Source: Ruminococcus sp. (GTDB lineage Bacteria; Bacillota; Clostridia; Oscillospirales; Ruminococcaceae). Taken from it: a DNA stretch of 21,345 nt. Position numbers and translations under genes: made by a program. This document shows, one piece after another, positions 7,156 to 13,477 of this stretch (position 1 is its first letter; each line of letters starts with the position of its first letter). The notes beneath the pieces are model-generated. The model saw only the letters and a program-made list of their open reading frames with translations. It made no database searches and was not told the DNA's origin. The stretch is from positions 1 through 21,345 of the forward strand of contig JAILFF010000148.1 of the NCBI GenBank assembly GCA_024697705.1. Direction: 5' to 3'.

Positions 7156-9105
7156 TTAAGCGTGACGCTTCTTTCTTGCAACAACTACAAAGCCGAGTGC
7201 GATGAGACCGAGAGCAGCAGCTGCGATAGCAGGAGCATTTCCGGTTTCGCTATCCATCTCGCCACCGGTAGCAGCAATTACGCTTGCAGCCTTAGACTCA
7301 GAATCAACGATAGCGTTTACATAAGGAGTTACCTTAGCTCTCGCAACAGTGTTATCGCCGGGCTTTACATTAGCAGTATCGCCGGGATTTACGGGAGAAG
7401 TAGGTACGTATACAGGGAATACGGTCTTAACGGTTACCGTAGCAGTCAGAGTACCATTGTAATCAGGGTTGGTAGCAGTGATAGTAACCTCGCCGGATCT
7501 GAGACCTACGATAGTGCCATCAGGATCAACGCTTACGATGGTATCGTCGCTGGACTTAAGAGTCCACTTGGTAATATCGGTGAAGGGAAGGGTATCGTCA
7601 TCCTCAGGATCTACAACGATTGCAAGCTTGTTAGTTCCGCCGAGCTTAAGATCGATGATCTTCACCCTGAAGTCAGCAACGAACTCATTCTCGGGATCGC
7701 CGGCAGCCTCAACGGTGATGTTGAACTTACCAATAACAGTACCGGTGGTCTTATCCTTAACCTGAGCAACTACGGTGCCTGCCTTAATACCGGTGATGAT
7801 AAGATTCTTCTTGTCAGCGCTGAACTCTACGGTAGCAATGCTGGGATCAAGAGACTCAACCTCAAGGTTGGGAAGGATAGTAGCAAGGATAGCGTTGGAG
7901 ATATCGTAATTAGTGGAGAGACCCTCGGTTACGGTCTGATCGGGAAGCACAGGAATAGGAACAATCTCGTCAACAACGGTGATCTTGAAAGGATTGAGTA
8001 TATACTTGGTAGACGGGCTTGTTACGGTAACGGTAGCAGTACCAGCCTTAAGACCTGTAAATACAATCTTGGTGCCGTCAGTCTTGTAAGAAACGATAGA
8101 ATCGTCATCAACGGTTACAGGGATAGCAGCAACCTGAGCAGCAGTGATCTCGGGAATCACAGTCTTAACATCGAACTCTAAAGTATCTTCTACCTCAATG
8201 TTCTGATCGGGAAGGTTGATCTCGATGGGCTTTTCATCATCTGTTACGGTTACTACGCAGGAAGCGCTCACGCCGTCAACAGAAGCAGTGATGGTAGCAG
8301 TACCCTCAGCAACACCGGTCACGGTACCGTTTGCATCAACGGTAGCTACTGTATCATCGGAGGAAGTCCAAGTTACAGTGCCGGTAGTGTTTTCAGTAGT
8401 AGCCTTGAGAGTTCCGGTCTGATCTACCTTAAGAGTAGCAGTAGTTCTGTCGAGAGAGATGGAAGGCTCTTTCTTGACAAAAGTGTTATCAACTTCGATC
8501 TCTACATCGAACTTTCCAGCAGGATCTTCGGGATCGTTCTTAACAGCCTTAGTGCCGGATACATTTACGAGACCCTCAAGATCAGCAACAGCTATATCAG
8601 ACTTAGCAGTGAACACGATCTCAGCAACGGGATTGCCCTTGTTGATACCGGTATAGATGTAGTTCTTTCCGTCAACCTCAGCAGGAACGTCCTTTTCGTT
8701 CTCCTCAAAGATCTCTGCATAGGTCTTGGTACCCTCTGCCCATACGATCGGGAAGCTGTTGCCTTCCTGATTGTCCTTCGGAACAGGAGATACGATCTTG
8801 GTCTCGGTAGTGATTCCATCATAACCGGGAACTTCTTCAATGATCTTCTTGCTGGTTACCTTTTCATAGGTGAGCTTGTCAGTATCGAACTCAACAAGTA
8901 CAGACCAGCCGTTTACACCGGAGTTTTCCTTGATTTTCAGTTCGTACTTAACAGTGTCGCCCGCTTTGATGGTCGATGAATCAGTGCTGGCCTCAAGAGT
9001 AATCTTACCATCATAATCTGCAGCGGCATCAGCAGCGGCGGTCATGGGAAGCATACTTGTAGCTGCAAGTGCGAGTGCCGCACAAGACGCCAGAAGTTTT
9101 TTCAC
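7156..9105 (-). CDS. Surface-anchored cohesin-like protein with bacterial Ig-like modules
   Basis: This protein has 649 residues from GTG 9105. It has a signal peptide (about 1-28), a cohesin-like module (about 34-205; GVNGWSVLVEFDTDKLTY), then four Ig/BIG2-like modules (about 215-290, 294-378, 382-468 and 476-561). A Pro/Gly linker, a hydrophobic helix (about 624-643) and the basic tail ARKKRHA end it. SETGN before the helix could be an atypical sortase signal in place of LPxTG; a plain membrane anchor is the alternative. Three in-frame starts exist (GTG 9123, ATG 9114, GTG 9105). GTG 9105 was chosen because AAAGGA lies nine bases upstream, as in other genes here. The cohesin-like and last Ig modules resemble those of the downstream dockerin protein. 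Codon use looks strongly biased, suggesting high expression. Confidence 0.88.
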   Translation of the reverse strand: MKKLLASCAALALAATSMLPMTAAADAAADYDGKITLEASTDSSTIKAGDTVKYELKIKENSGVNGWSVLVEFDTDKLTYEKVTSKKIIEEVPGYDGITTETKIVSPVPKDNQEGNSFPIVWAEGTKTYAEIFEENEKDVPAEVDGKNYIYTGINKGNPVAEIVFTAKSDIAVADLEGLVNVSGTKAVKNDPEDPAGKFDVEIEVDNTFVKKEPSISLDRTTATLKVDQTGTLKATTENTTGTVTWTSSDDTVATVDANGTVTGVAEGTATITASVDGVSASCVVTVTDDEKPIEINLPDQNIEVEDTLEFDVKTVIPEITAAQVAAIPVTVDDDSIVSYKTDGTKIVFTGLKAGTATVTVTSPSTKYILNPFKITVVDEIVPIPVLPDQTVTEGLSTNYDISNAILATILPNLEVESLDPSIATVEFSADKKNLIITGIKAGTVVAQVKDKTTGTVIGKFNITVEAAGDPENEFVADFRVKIIDLKLGGTNKLAIVVDPEDDDTLPFTDITKWTLKSSDDTIVSVDPDGTIVGLRSGEVTITATNPDYNGTLTATVTVKTVFPVYVPTSPVNPGDTANVKPGDNTVARAKVTPYVNAIVDSESKAASVIAATGGEMDSETGNAPAIAAAALGLIALGFVVVARKKRHA

Positions 9106-9204
9106 ATAAATCATTCCTTTCACATCCTCACGGCGCTGTAAACCACCGCGAGTGATTTAAATTGTTTGGGTTTGTTTGGGACCTTTATAGTCCCCGATAT
9201 TAAT

Positions 9205-9241
9205 AGTCTACCACATTCTTTTCACTTTGTCAATGACAAAG
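9205..9241 (-). promoter_or_regulatory. Promoter of the cohesin-like gene with overlapping palindrome
   Basis: On the minus strand TTGACA (9233-9228) and TAGACT (9210-9205) are spaced by 17 bases, about 100 bases upstream of the start. A perfect inverted repeat CTTTGTCA-A-TGACAAAG (9225-9241) covers the whole -35 box, a classic position for a repressor operator. The regulator is unknown. The leader of roughly 90 bases shows no recognised riboswitch. Confidence 0.75.
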
Positions 9242-9276
9242 CTATTTTTTTAATTTATTTAACAATAAAGTCGGCG

Positions 9277-9342
9277 TTTTGTACAATCGTTATGTGTTAA
9301 TATGGTGATATTTGAAGATGCATTTATCACAATTGTACAAAA
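9277..9342. repeat. Inverted repeat with two TTGTACAA palindromes
   Basis: Two 11-base arms, TTTTGTACAAT (9277-9287) and ATTGTACAAAA (9332-9342), are perfect inverted copies. Each contains the self-palindromic octamer TTGTACAA. Between them sits a second inverted pair, GTGATA (9305-9310) and TATCAC (9325-9330). It lies between the end of leuD and the cohesin-like gene promoter. It could be a paired operator or a hairpin; no T-run follows, so it is not a standard terminator. Confidence 0.6.
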
Positions 9343-9358
9343 TTCTTTTCACATTATT

Positions 9359-9838
9359 TTATTTAAGTGAGTTAAGAAGCCCGCCCTTGTCGATAATATT
9401 TATCAAAAACTCGGGGAAAGGCTGTCCTGTGTAGCTTTCGCCTTTGGTAATGTTCGTTATCACGCCGCTTTCAAAGTCGATCTCGACCTCGTCGCCCGCT
9501 TCGATGCGTTCGCTTGCTTCACGACATTCGATTATCGGCAGTCCTATATTGATCGCGTTGCGGTAGAATATTCTTGCGAATGTAGCGGCGATTACGCATG
9601 AGATGCCGCTCGCCTTGATAGCTATCGGAGCGTGTTCTCTCGACGAGCCGCAGCCGAAGTTCTCGTGAGCCACCATGATGTCTCCCGCTTTGACTTTTTT
9701 CACAAATTCGGTGTCGATGTCCTCCATGCAGTGGGAGGCAAGCTCCTTGTGGTCGGCGGTGTTCAGATACCTTGCGGGGATAATAACGTCGGTATCTACG
9801 TTATCGCCGTACTTATGTACAATGCCCTTAGCTTTCAT
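9359..9838 (-). CDS. leuD: 3-isopropylmalate dehydratase small subunit
   Basis: This 159-residue protein is the short form of LeuD, the swivel-domain partner of LeuC in leucine synthesis. The pair isomerises 2-isopropylmalate to 3-isopropylmalate in the cytoplasm. Seen in the sequence are an N-terminal GDNVDTDVIIPARYL and the substrate-binding loop FGCGSSREHAP (about 61-71). AAAGGA lies eight to nine bases before the ATG. It follows leuC and the Dabb gene on the same strand, but a 191-base gap with a palindromic element separates it. A weak promoter-like TTAACT-17-TATATA pair lies within about 9860-9892, so it may be transcribed partly on its own. Confidence 0.95.
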   Translation of the reverse strand: MKAKGIVHKYGDNVDTDVIIPARYLNTADHKELASHCMEDIDTEFVKKVKAGDIMVAHENFGCGSSREHAPIAIKASGISCVIAATFARIFYRNAINIGLPIIECREASERIEAGDEVEIDFESGVITNITKGESYTGQPFPEFLINIIDKGGLLNSLK

Positions 9839-9902
9839 GGTACGTTTCCTTTCTGCTTTCTGCTATATATAATAGTAGCGATCATAAAAGTTAATATTTT
9901 AC

Positions 9903-10030
9903 AGTGAACAGTGTATAGTTAGGGTGTCGGCTTCGCCGATTTTTTTCGTTCGCTTCGCTCCGGAGACTTTTTTAAACCGTCCGCGAAGCGGACACCGTAA
10001 CTGTTTACTATTCACTATACACTATTCACT
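9903..10030. repeat. MITE-like palindromic element between the Dabb gene and leuD
   Basis: The left end AGTGAACAGTGTATAG is repeated, inverted, at the right end (AGTGAATAGTGTATAG when read on the minus strand). The arms continue to match through TTA-GGTGTC after a 14-base insertion in the right arm. Inside are two small hairpins, TCGGC-TTC-GCCGA followed by a T-run (plus strand) and TCCGC-GAA-GCGGA. The element is about 128 bases, encodes nothing, and ends at the stop codon of the Dabb gene. It resembles small non-autonomous repeats common in Firmicutes. It may also weaken transcription into leuD. Confidence 0.65.
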
Positions 10031-10329
10031 TATATTTTGTAGTCGGCGCACTTTCTCGCCTTGACTACCGTGCGGACAAATTCCTTGATCTTGACGTGCT
10101 CGGGGTGGTCGGCGTAGTACGCGAGAGCCTTTTCGTCCTCGAACTCGCTGTCAAGGGTGATGTCGCCGTTCGAGCTTCCGAGCAGATCTGTCGCTACGTG
10201 CAGGCTTTTGAGCCCCTCGATAACGCCGACAAGCGCTTCGAGCTCGGTCTTCATGCGCTGTGCGGCGGATTTTTTCTGCTCCGCTGTCAGTTCGTCCTTA
10301 AAGTCCCATATTATAATGTGCTTTACCAT
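10030..10329 (-). CDS. Dabb family (stress-responsive A/B barrel) protein
   Basis: This 99-residue protein begins MVKHIIIWDFKD and ends with the HPEHVKIKEFVRTVVKARKCADYKI pattern of dimeric alpha/beta-barrel (Dabb) domains. These are small ferredoxin-like folds of mostly unknown function, a few of them enzymes in other pathways. It starts nine bases after leuC, with its GAGGT site overlapping the leuC stop codon, so it is clearly cotranscribed and probably coupled. Sitting between leuC and leuD hints at a link with branched-chain amino acid metabolism, but no catalytic role can be read from the sequence. The 3' end adjoins a palindromic repeat. Confidence 0.87.
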   Translation of the reverse strand: MVKHIIIWDFKDELTAEQKKSAAQRMKTELEALVGVIEGLKSLHVATDLLGSSNGDITLDSEFEDEKALAYYADHPEHVKIKEFVRTVVKARKCADYKI

Positions 10330-10338
10330 ATTATTACC

Positions 10339-11601
10339 TCACATTATCTCGGAGGGCTGGGAGATCTTGCCCGTAACGGCAGAAGCCGCCGCAACGTAGG
10401 GAGAAGCCAGATAGACCTCGCTCTCGGGGTGACCCATTCTGCCGACGAAATTGCGGTTTGTGGTGGCTATCGAGCGCTCGCCCTTGGCAAGTATGCCCAT
10501 ATATCCGCCGAGACATGGTCCGCAGGTCGGGGTGGATACCGCGCAGCCTGCTTCGATGAAGATCGCGAGAAGTCCCTCGTCCATAGCCTGACGGTAAACT
10601 GCCTGAGTCGCGGGGATAACTATGCAGCGAACGCCGTCGGCGATCTTTCTGCCCTTAAGAATTTCGGCAGCGGCGCGGAGGTCTTCGATCCTGCCGTTGG
10701 TACATGAGCCGATGACGGACTGGTCGATCTTGACGTCGCCGATCTCGTCGAAGGTCTTGGCGTTCTCGGGAAGATGCGGGAAAGCGACAGTCGGCTTGAT
10801 CTGCGAAAGGTCGATGTCGTAAACCTCGTCGTACTCGGCGTCGGGGTCGGCTTCAAAGACCTTGAATTCGCGGTTCACTCTGCCCTTTACGTATTCGAGA
10901 GTAACCTCGTCAACGGCAAAGATGCCGTTCTTTGCGCCAGCCTCGATAGCCATGTTAGCCATGCAAAGCCTGTCCTCCATCGTGAGGTTCTTCAAGCCCT
11001 CGCCCGAGAATTCCATCGAGCGGTAAAGAGCGCCGTCCACACCGATCTTGCCGATTATGTGGAGGATAACGTCCTTAGCGGCGCTGTACTTCGGCAGCTT
11101 GCCCGTGATGTTGAACTTGATAGCCGAAGGCACCTTGAACCAAGCCTTGCCCTTAGCCATGCCCGCGCACATATCGGTCGAGCCCACGCCCGTCGAGAAA
11201 GCGCCGAGCGCTCCGTAGGTGCAGGTGTGGCTGTCCGCGCCGATGATGCAGTCACCGGGAGCCACGAGTCCTTTTTCGGGGAGCAGCGCGTGTTCGATGC
11301 CCATTTTGCCCACGTCGTAAAAGTGTGTGATCTGCTGAGCGCCGCAGAATTCGCGGCACTGCTTGCACTGTGCGGCAGCCTTGATGTCCTTGTTCGGGGC
11401 GAAATGATCCATAACCATCGTCACTTTTTCCTTATCAAAGACCTCGGTGAAGCCCGCCTTGTTGAACTCGTTGATCGCCACGGGGGAGGTGATGTCATTG
11501 CCGAGCACGAAGTCGAGGTCAGCCATGATGAGCTGTCCGGCTTTGACCTCGGCAAGTCCCGCGTGAGCCGCGAGTATCTTCTGAGTCATTGTCATTCCCA
11601 T
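10339..11601 (-). CDS. leuC: 3-isopropylmalate dehydratase large subunit
   Basis: This 420-residue aconitase-superfamily protein binds the [4Fe-4S] cluster of isopropylmalate isomerase, the second step of leucine synthesis. Cluster ligands are visible as C300 in GSCTNGR and C360/C363 in PTCGPCLGG. Other conserved marks are MDHFAPN (64-70) and GADSHTCTYG (121-130). The roughly 420-residue length is that of the LeuC2/HacA-like group, which pairs with short LeuD as found here. The ATG at 11601 has AAAGGA about ten bases upstream; in-frame ATGs at codons 3 and 5 are less well placed. A clear promoter lies at 11649-11677. No leuA or leuB is in the window. Confidence 0.95.
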   Translation of the reverse strand: MGMTMTQKILAAHAGLAEVKAGQLIMADLDFVLGNDITSPVAINEFNKAGFTEVFDKEKVTMVMDHFAPNKDIKAAAQCKQCREFCGAQQITHFYDVGKMGIEHALLPEKGLVAPGDCIIGADSHTCTYGALGAFSTGVGSTDMCAGMAKGKAWFKVPSAIKFNITGKLPKYSAAKDVILHIIGKIGVDGALYRSMEFSGEGLKNLTMEDRLCMANMAIEAGAKNGIFAVDEVTLEYVKGRVNREFKVFEADPDAEYDEVYDIDLSQIKPTVAFPHLPENAKTFDEIGDVKIDQSVIGSCTNGRIEDLRAAAEILKGRKIADGVRCIVIPATQAVYRQAMDEGLLAIFIEAGCAVSTPTCGPCLGGYMGILAKGERSIATTNRNFVGRMGHPESEVYLASPYVAAASAVTGKISQPSEIM

Positions 11602-11648
11602 AGATGAAACGTCCTTTCAAATATAGTGTATTTTGCATATACATTATT

Positions 11649-11677
11649 ATTATATCACGTCGCGAAACTTATGTAAA
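11649..11677 (-). promoter_or_regulatory. Promoter of leuC
   Basis: TTTACA (11677-11672) and TATAAT (11654-11649) are separated by 17 bases on the minus strand. The leader before leuC is only about 40 bases, too short for a leader-peptide attenuator or a T-box, so control is probably at initiation. Confidence 0.8.
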
Positions 11678-11791
11678 TACATATTTTATGAACAATGCGG
11701 AAATTGGATTTTATTCATATATCGCCATGTACCTGCGCATCGTAAAAAAATTCGCAAATCAGGGGCATACTAAAAGTCTTAGGAAAGGGGC

Positions 11792-11828
11792 GTGGGGGAG
11801 AACCCTTCTTCAGAAGGGTTTCCCCCAC
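11792..11828. repeat. Strong GC-rich hairpin in the left repeat arm
   Basis: The sequence GTGGGGGAGAACCCTTCT pairs with AGAAGGGTTTCCCCCAC with a single bulged base and a tiny loop. It lies inside the left arm of the larger palindrome; the right arm lacks it. The shape suggests a mobile small repeat or an insertion within the repeat. There is no T-run on either side. Confidence 0.7.
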
Positions 11829-11882
11829 AAAACCCACGACGGCCAAAAAGCTTCTCGGAGAAAGAAAGCGTACCTCCAAAAA

Positions 11883-11972
11883 TAAAATCGGCAATTTCAA
11901 GAAAAGCCCACAAAAAGGCGCTGACAAATAATTCAGAAAATTTGTTCGAGAACAAGTAAATTGCCGATTTTA
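11883..11972. repeat. MITE-like element copy A
   Basis: This 90-base unit is bounded by perfect 15-base terminal inverted repeats, TAAAATCGGCAATTT and AAATTGCCGATTTTA. Its interior matches copy B (12115-12203) in inverse orientation: CTTGTTCTC, CTGAATT, TTTGTC and GCCTTTTTG-GGCTT all recur in order. No coding capacity is evident. Confidence 0.75.
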
Positions 11973-12114
11973 TATTTGCGAAAGAGCGGAGCGATTTTCG
12001 CAAATGAATAGCACGAATGTCCAAATGTCACAACGGCGGGGAAAAAGCTCGTGCGGACAAATCAAGTTCGTTCGCGCCGCTGTTGCATGAAAATCGCTTC
12101 GCTCTTTCATGTAA

Positions 12115-12203
12115 TAAAATCGGCAATTTCCTTGTTCTCATACTGATTTGCTGAATTTTTGTCTATGCCTTTTTGTAGGCTTATTTATGAATTGCCGATT
12201 TTA
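12115..12203. repeat. MITE-like element copy B (inverted relative to A)
   Basis: This 89-base unit has 14-base terminal inverted repeats (TAAAATCGGCAATT / AATTGCCGATTTTA). It aligns over its full length with the reverse complement of copy A with scattered mismatches, so the two are diverged copies of one family placed head-to-head about 140 bases apart. Confidence 0.75.
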
Positions 12204-12318
12204 TTTTAGAGGTGCGGTTGTCCCTTCACTGAATGGATTTGCTCTGTCGCAGGCTTTTGTGGGAGAATCCTTCCAAAGACTTTTGGTTTGCTCCTCGCTT
12301 TGCTTTTTCAATGAAAAA

Positions 12319-12347
12319 GGCGTTCCCGTCATTATGACGAAAACGCC
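12319..12347 (-). terminator. Terminator after the zinc-ribbon gene
   Basis: On the minus strand GGCGTT pairs with AACGCC, with an inner CGTCA/TGACG stem, followed by TTTTTC. It lies 26 bases after the stop codon, a standard intrinsic terminator. Confidence 0.83.
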
Positions 12348-12372
12348 GAAAACTCATTCGGTAAAAAATGAA

Positions 12373-12648
12373 TTACTGTTCTGCCTTCATCTTGGCAAAG
12401 CAAGCGTTGCAGTAAACAGGTCTGCCCTCGGTAGGCTGGAAACGAACCTTAGCCTCGCCACCGCAGGAAGCACAGGTCGCTGTGAACACAGGTCTGTCAT
12501 CCTTCTTCTCCTTCAGTGCGGCGCGGCACGCCTTGCAGCGCTTAGGCTCGTTGGTGAGCCCCTTTTCTGCGTAAAACTCCTGCTCTCCGGCAGTAAAAAT
12601 AAATTCGTTGCCGCAGTCCTTACATACCAAAGTCTTGTCCTCAAACAT
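12373..12648 (-). CDS. Double zinc-ribbon protein (CxxC-x17-CxxC type)
   Basis: This 91-residue cytoplasmic protein has two four-Cys zinc sites. The first is C9-x2-C12 ... C38-x2-C41, resembling the zf-trcl family. The second is C59-x2-C62 with 17 residues before C80-x2-C83, matching the CxxC-x17-CxxC pattern. Such small proteins are widespread in Firmicutes; their role is not established, though nucleic-acid or protein binding is usually assumed. AAAGGTGAT lies about nine bases before the ATG. A perfect 7-bp hairpin, GTTACAG / CTGTAAC (12665-12688), sits just upstream of the ribosome binding site. The gene follows the sigma-factor gene on the same strand with a 112-base gap. Confidence 0.9.
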   Translation of the reverse strand: MFEDKTLVCKDCGNEFIFTAGEQEFYAEKGLTNEPKRCKACRAALKEKKDDRPVFTATCASCGGEAKVRFQPTEGRPVYCNACFAKMKAEQ

Positions 12649-12664
12649 GATGAATCACCTTTCT

Positions 12665-12728
12665 GTTACAGCCGTTCGGTTCTGTAACCATAATAAAAAA
12701 TAGTCCTTGGTACTCACAGATGTGAGTA
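12665..12728. promoter_or_regulatory. Two palindromes between the sigma-factor and zinc-ribbon genes
   Basis: TACTCACA-GA-TGTGAGTA (12711-12728) is an 18-base perfect palindrome. On the minus strand a T-run (ATTTTTT) follows nine bases later, so it could be a weak terminator of the sigma-factor gene. GTTACAG / CTGTAAC (12665-12688) lies in the leader of the zinc-ribbon gene close to its ribosome binding site. Neither function is proven. Confidence 0.5.
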
Positions 12729-12760
12729 TATCTGAAAACGAAGTCATTCGACCTCGAAGA

Positions 12761-13306
12761 TCAGTTACATTTATCAAGCTCGTCACGAAGCTTGCGCCGT
12801 GTCCGCTGCATGGCGTTGTCAACGGATTTTTCGGAGATGCCGAGCCGCACCGCTATCTCGCGGTAGCTGAGCCCCGCCAGGTAAAGCGAGACAGTCTCCT
12901 TTTCAAGCTCGGTAAGGCATTTGTCTATCGCCGAGTAAAGCATCTCGAAGCGCCCGCTGTCGGGTTCGTCGGGGTCGGCAAGCTTTTCGAGCTCGTCTTC
13001 GCCTTCTCCGCCGATCATACGCAGCCGCTTTACCTCGTTAAGCATACGGTTTTTTGCGCACTGTATAAAGAACGTGCGTGCCTTGCCGCGTTCGGGGTCG
13101 TACCTTCCGATAGCCGCCAGCGCCGCCAGAAGCCCTTCCTGAAAAAGATCCTCCGACACAAGCGGGTCGATGGTATGCGAAAGCGCACGGACGGACGATG
13201 ACACCCGTGTCAGCAGCTCTGCCGCCGCAAGCGCGTCGTTCCTTGCCTTTACCGCGAGTTCCTCGTCGGAAAGCTCCTCAAACTGTGATCGTTTTTTTTC
13301 GCTCAT
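12761..13306 (-). CDS. RNA polymerase sigma factor, sigma-70 family (SigH/ECF-like)
   Basis: This 181-residue protein from ATG 13306 has a region 2 module (about 53-94; LFQEGLLAALAAIGRYDPERG and FIQCAKNRMLNEVKR). A short acidic linker and region 4 (about 125-170) follow, with the helix-turn-helix LSYREIAVRLGISEKSVDNAMQR typed here in part. It would bind core RNA polymerase and direct it to alternative promoters. Its make-up resembles the SigH/Spo0H-like group of clostridia, but the regulon is unknown. An upstream ATG at 13327 exists, but it lies inside the predicted promoter spacer, and neither start has a Shine-Dalgarno site. No anti-sigma gene is adjacent. Confidence 0.9.
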   Translation of the reverse strand: MSEKKRSQFEELSDEELAVKARNDALAAAELLTRVSSSVRALSHTIDPLVSEDLFQEGLLAALAAIGRYDPERGKARTFFIQCAKNRMLNEVKRLRMIGGEGEDELEKLADPDEPDSGRFEMLYSAIDKCLTELEKETVSLYLAGLSYREIAVRLGISEKSVDNAMQRTRRKLRDELDKCN

Positions 13307-13312
13307 AATATA

Positions 13313-13341
13313 AGAATAACACATCATAATAAAAAAGTCAA
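13313..13341 (-). promoter_or_regulatory. Promoter of the sigma-factor gene, predicting a leaderless mRNA
   Basis: TTGACT (13341-13336) and an extended -10, TG-T-TATTCT (hexamer 13318-13313), are separated by 17 bases. The ATG at 13306 begins seven bases after the -10, which is where transcription would start. No ribosome binding site precedes it. Confidence 0.6.
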
Positions 13342-13426
13342 GTCACATTAAAGAAAAATTAAATAATTTGCGATTTTCGTAACAATTTACAAATTCTGCA
13401 AGCCGATTTTGTACACAAAAGCAAAC

Positions 13427-13456
13427 GGAAAAAGCGATACTGTGATCGCCTTTTCC
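13427..13456 (-). terminator. Terminator after the fumarase beta-subunit gene
   Basis: On the minus strand GGAAAAGGCGAT and ATCGCTTTTTCC pair around CACAGT, with the 3' arm rich in T. It starts 21 bases after the stop codon and closes the divIVA-fumarase beta unit. Confidence 0.72.
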
Positions 13457-13477
13457 GCGTACAGATCATTTTTTGTT

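Larger units (their letters stand above)
11690..12318. repeat. Gene-free region dominated by a nested imperfect inverted repeat
   Basis: No credible gene lies here. The stretch 11769-12288 is a large imperfect palindrome. Its outer arms share ACTAAAAGTCTTAGGAA (11769) and an inverted ACCAAAAGTCTTTGGAA (12288 read backward). Within lie two inverted copies of a roughly 90-base element, then two inverted hairpins containing GAAAGAGCGGAGCGATTTTC (about 11979-11998) and its near-complement (about 12089-12108). Short open frames across it only translate the repeats. Confidence 0.75.

Noticed and set aside
7108..8181. Plus-strand Ser/Asn-rich open frame (357 codons)
   Set aside because: Antisense to the cohesin-like surface gene; it begins inside its terminator hairpin and has no ribosome binding site.
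10774..11607. Plus-strand open frame opposite leuC
   Set aside because: Antisense shadow of leuC, no ribosome binding site.
11604..12024. Several short open frames in the repeat region
   Set aside because: They translate the inverted repeats and MITE-like elements; no family features or start signals.
12148..12687. 179-codon plus-strand open frame
   Set aside because: Runs from repeat copy B through the terminator and antisense across the zinc-ribbon gene.
13307..13327. Upstream ATG for the sigma factor
   Set aside because: It lies in the spacer of the best promoter and lacks a ribosome binding site; kept only as an alternative.
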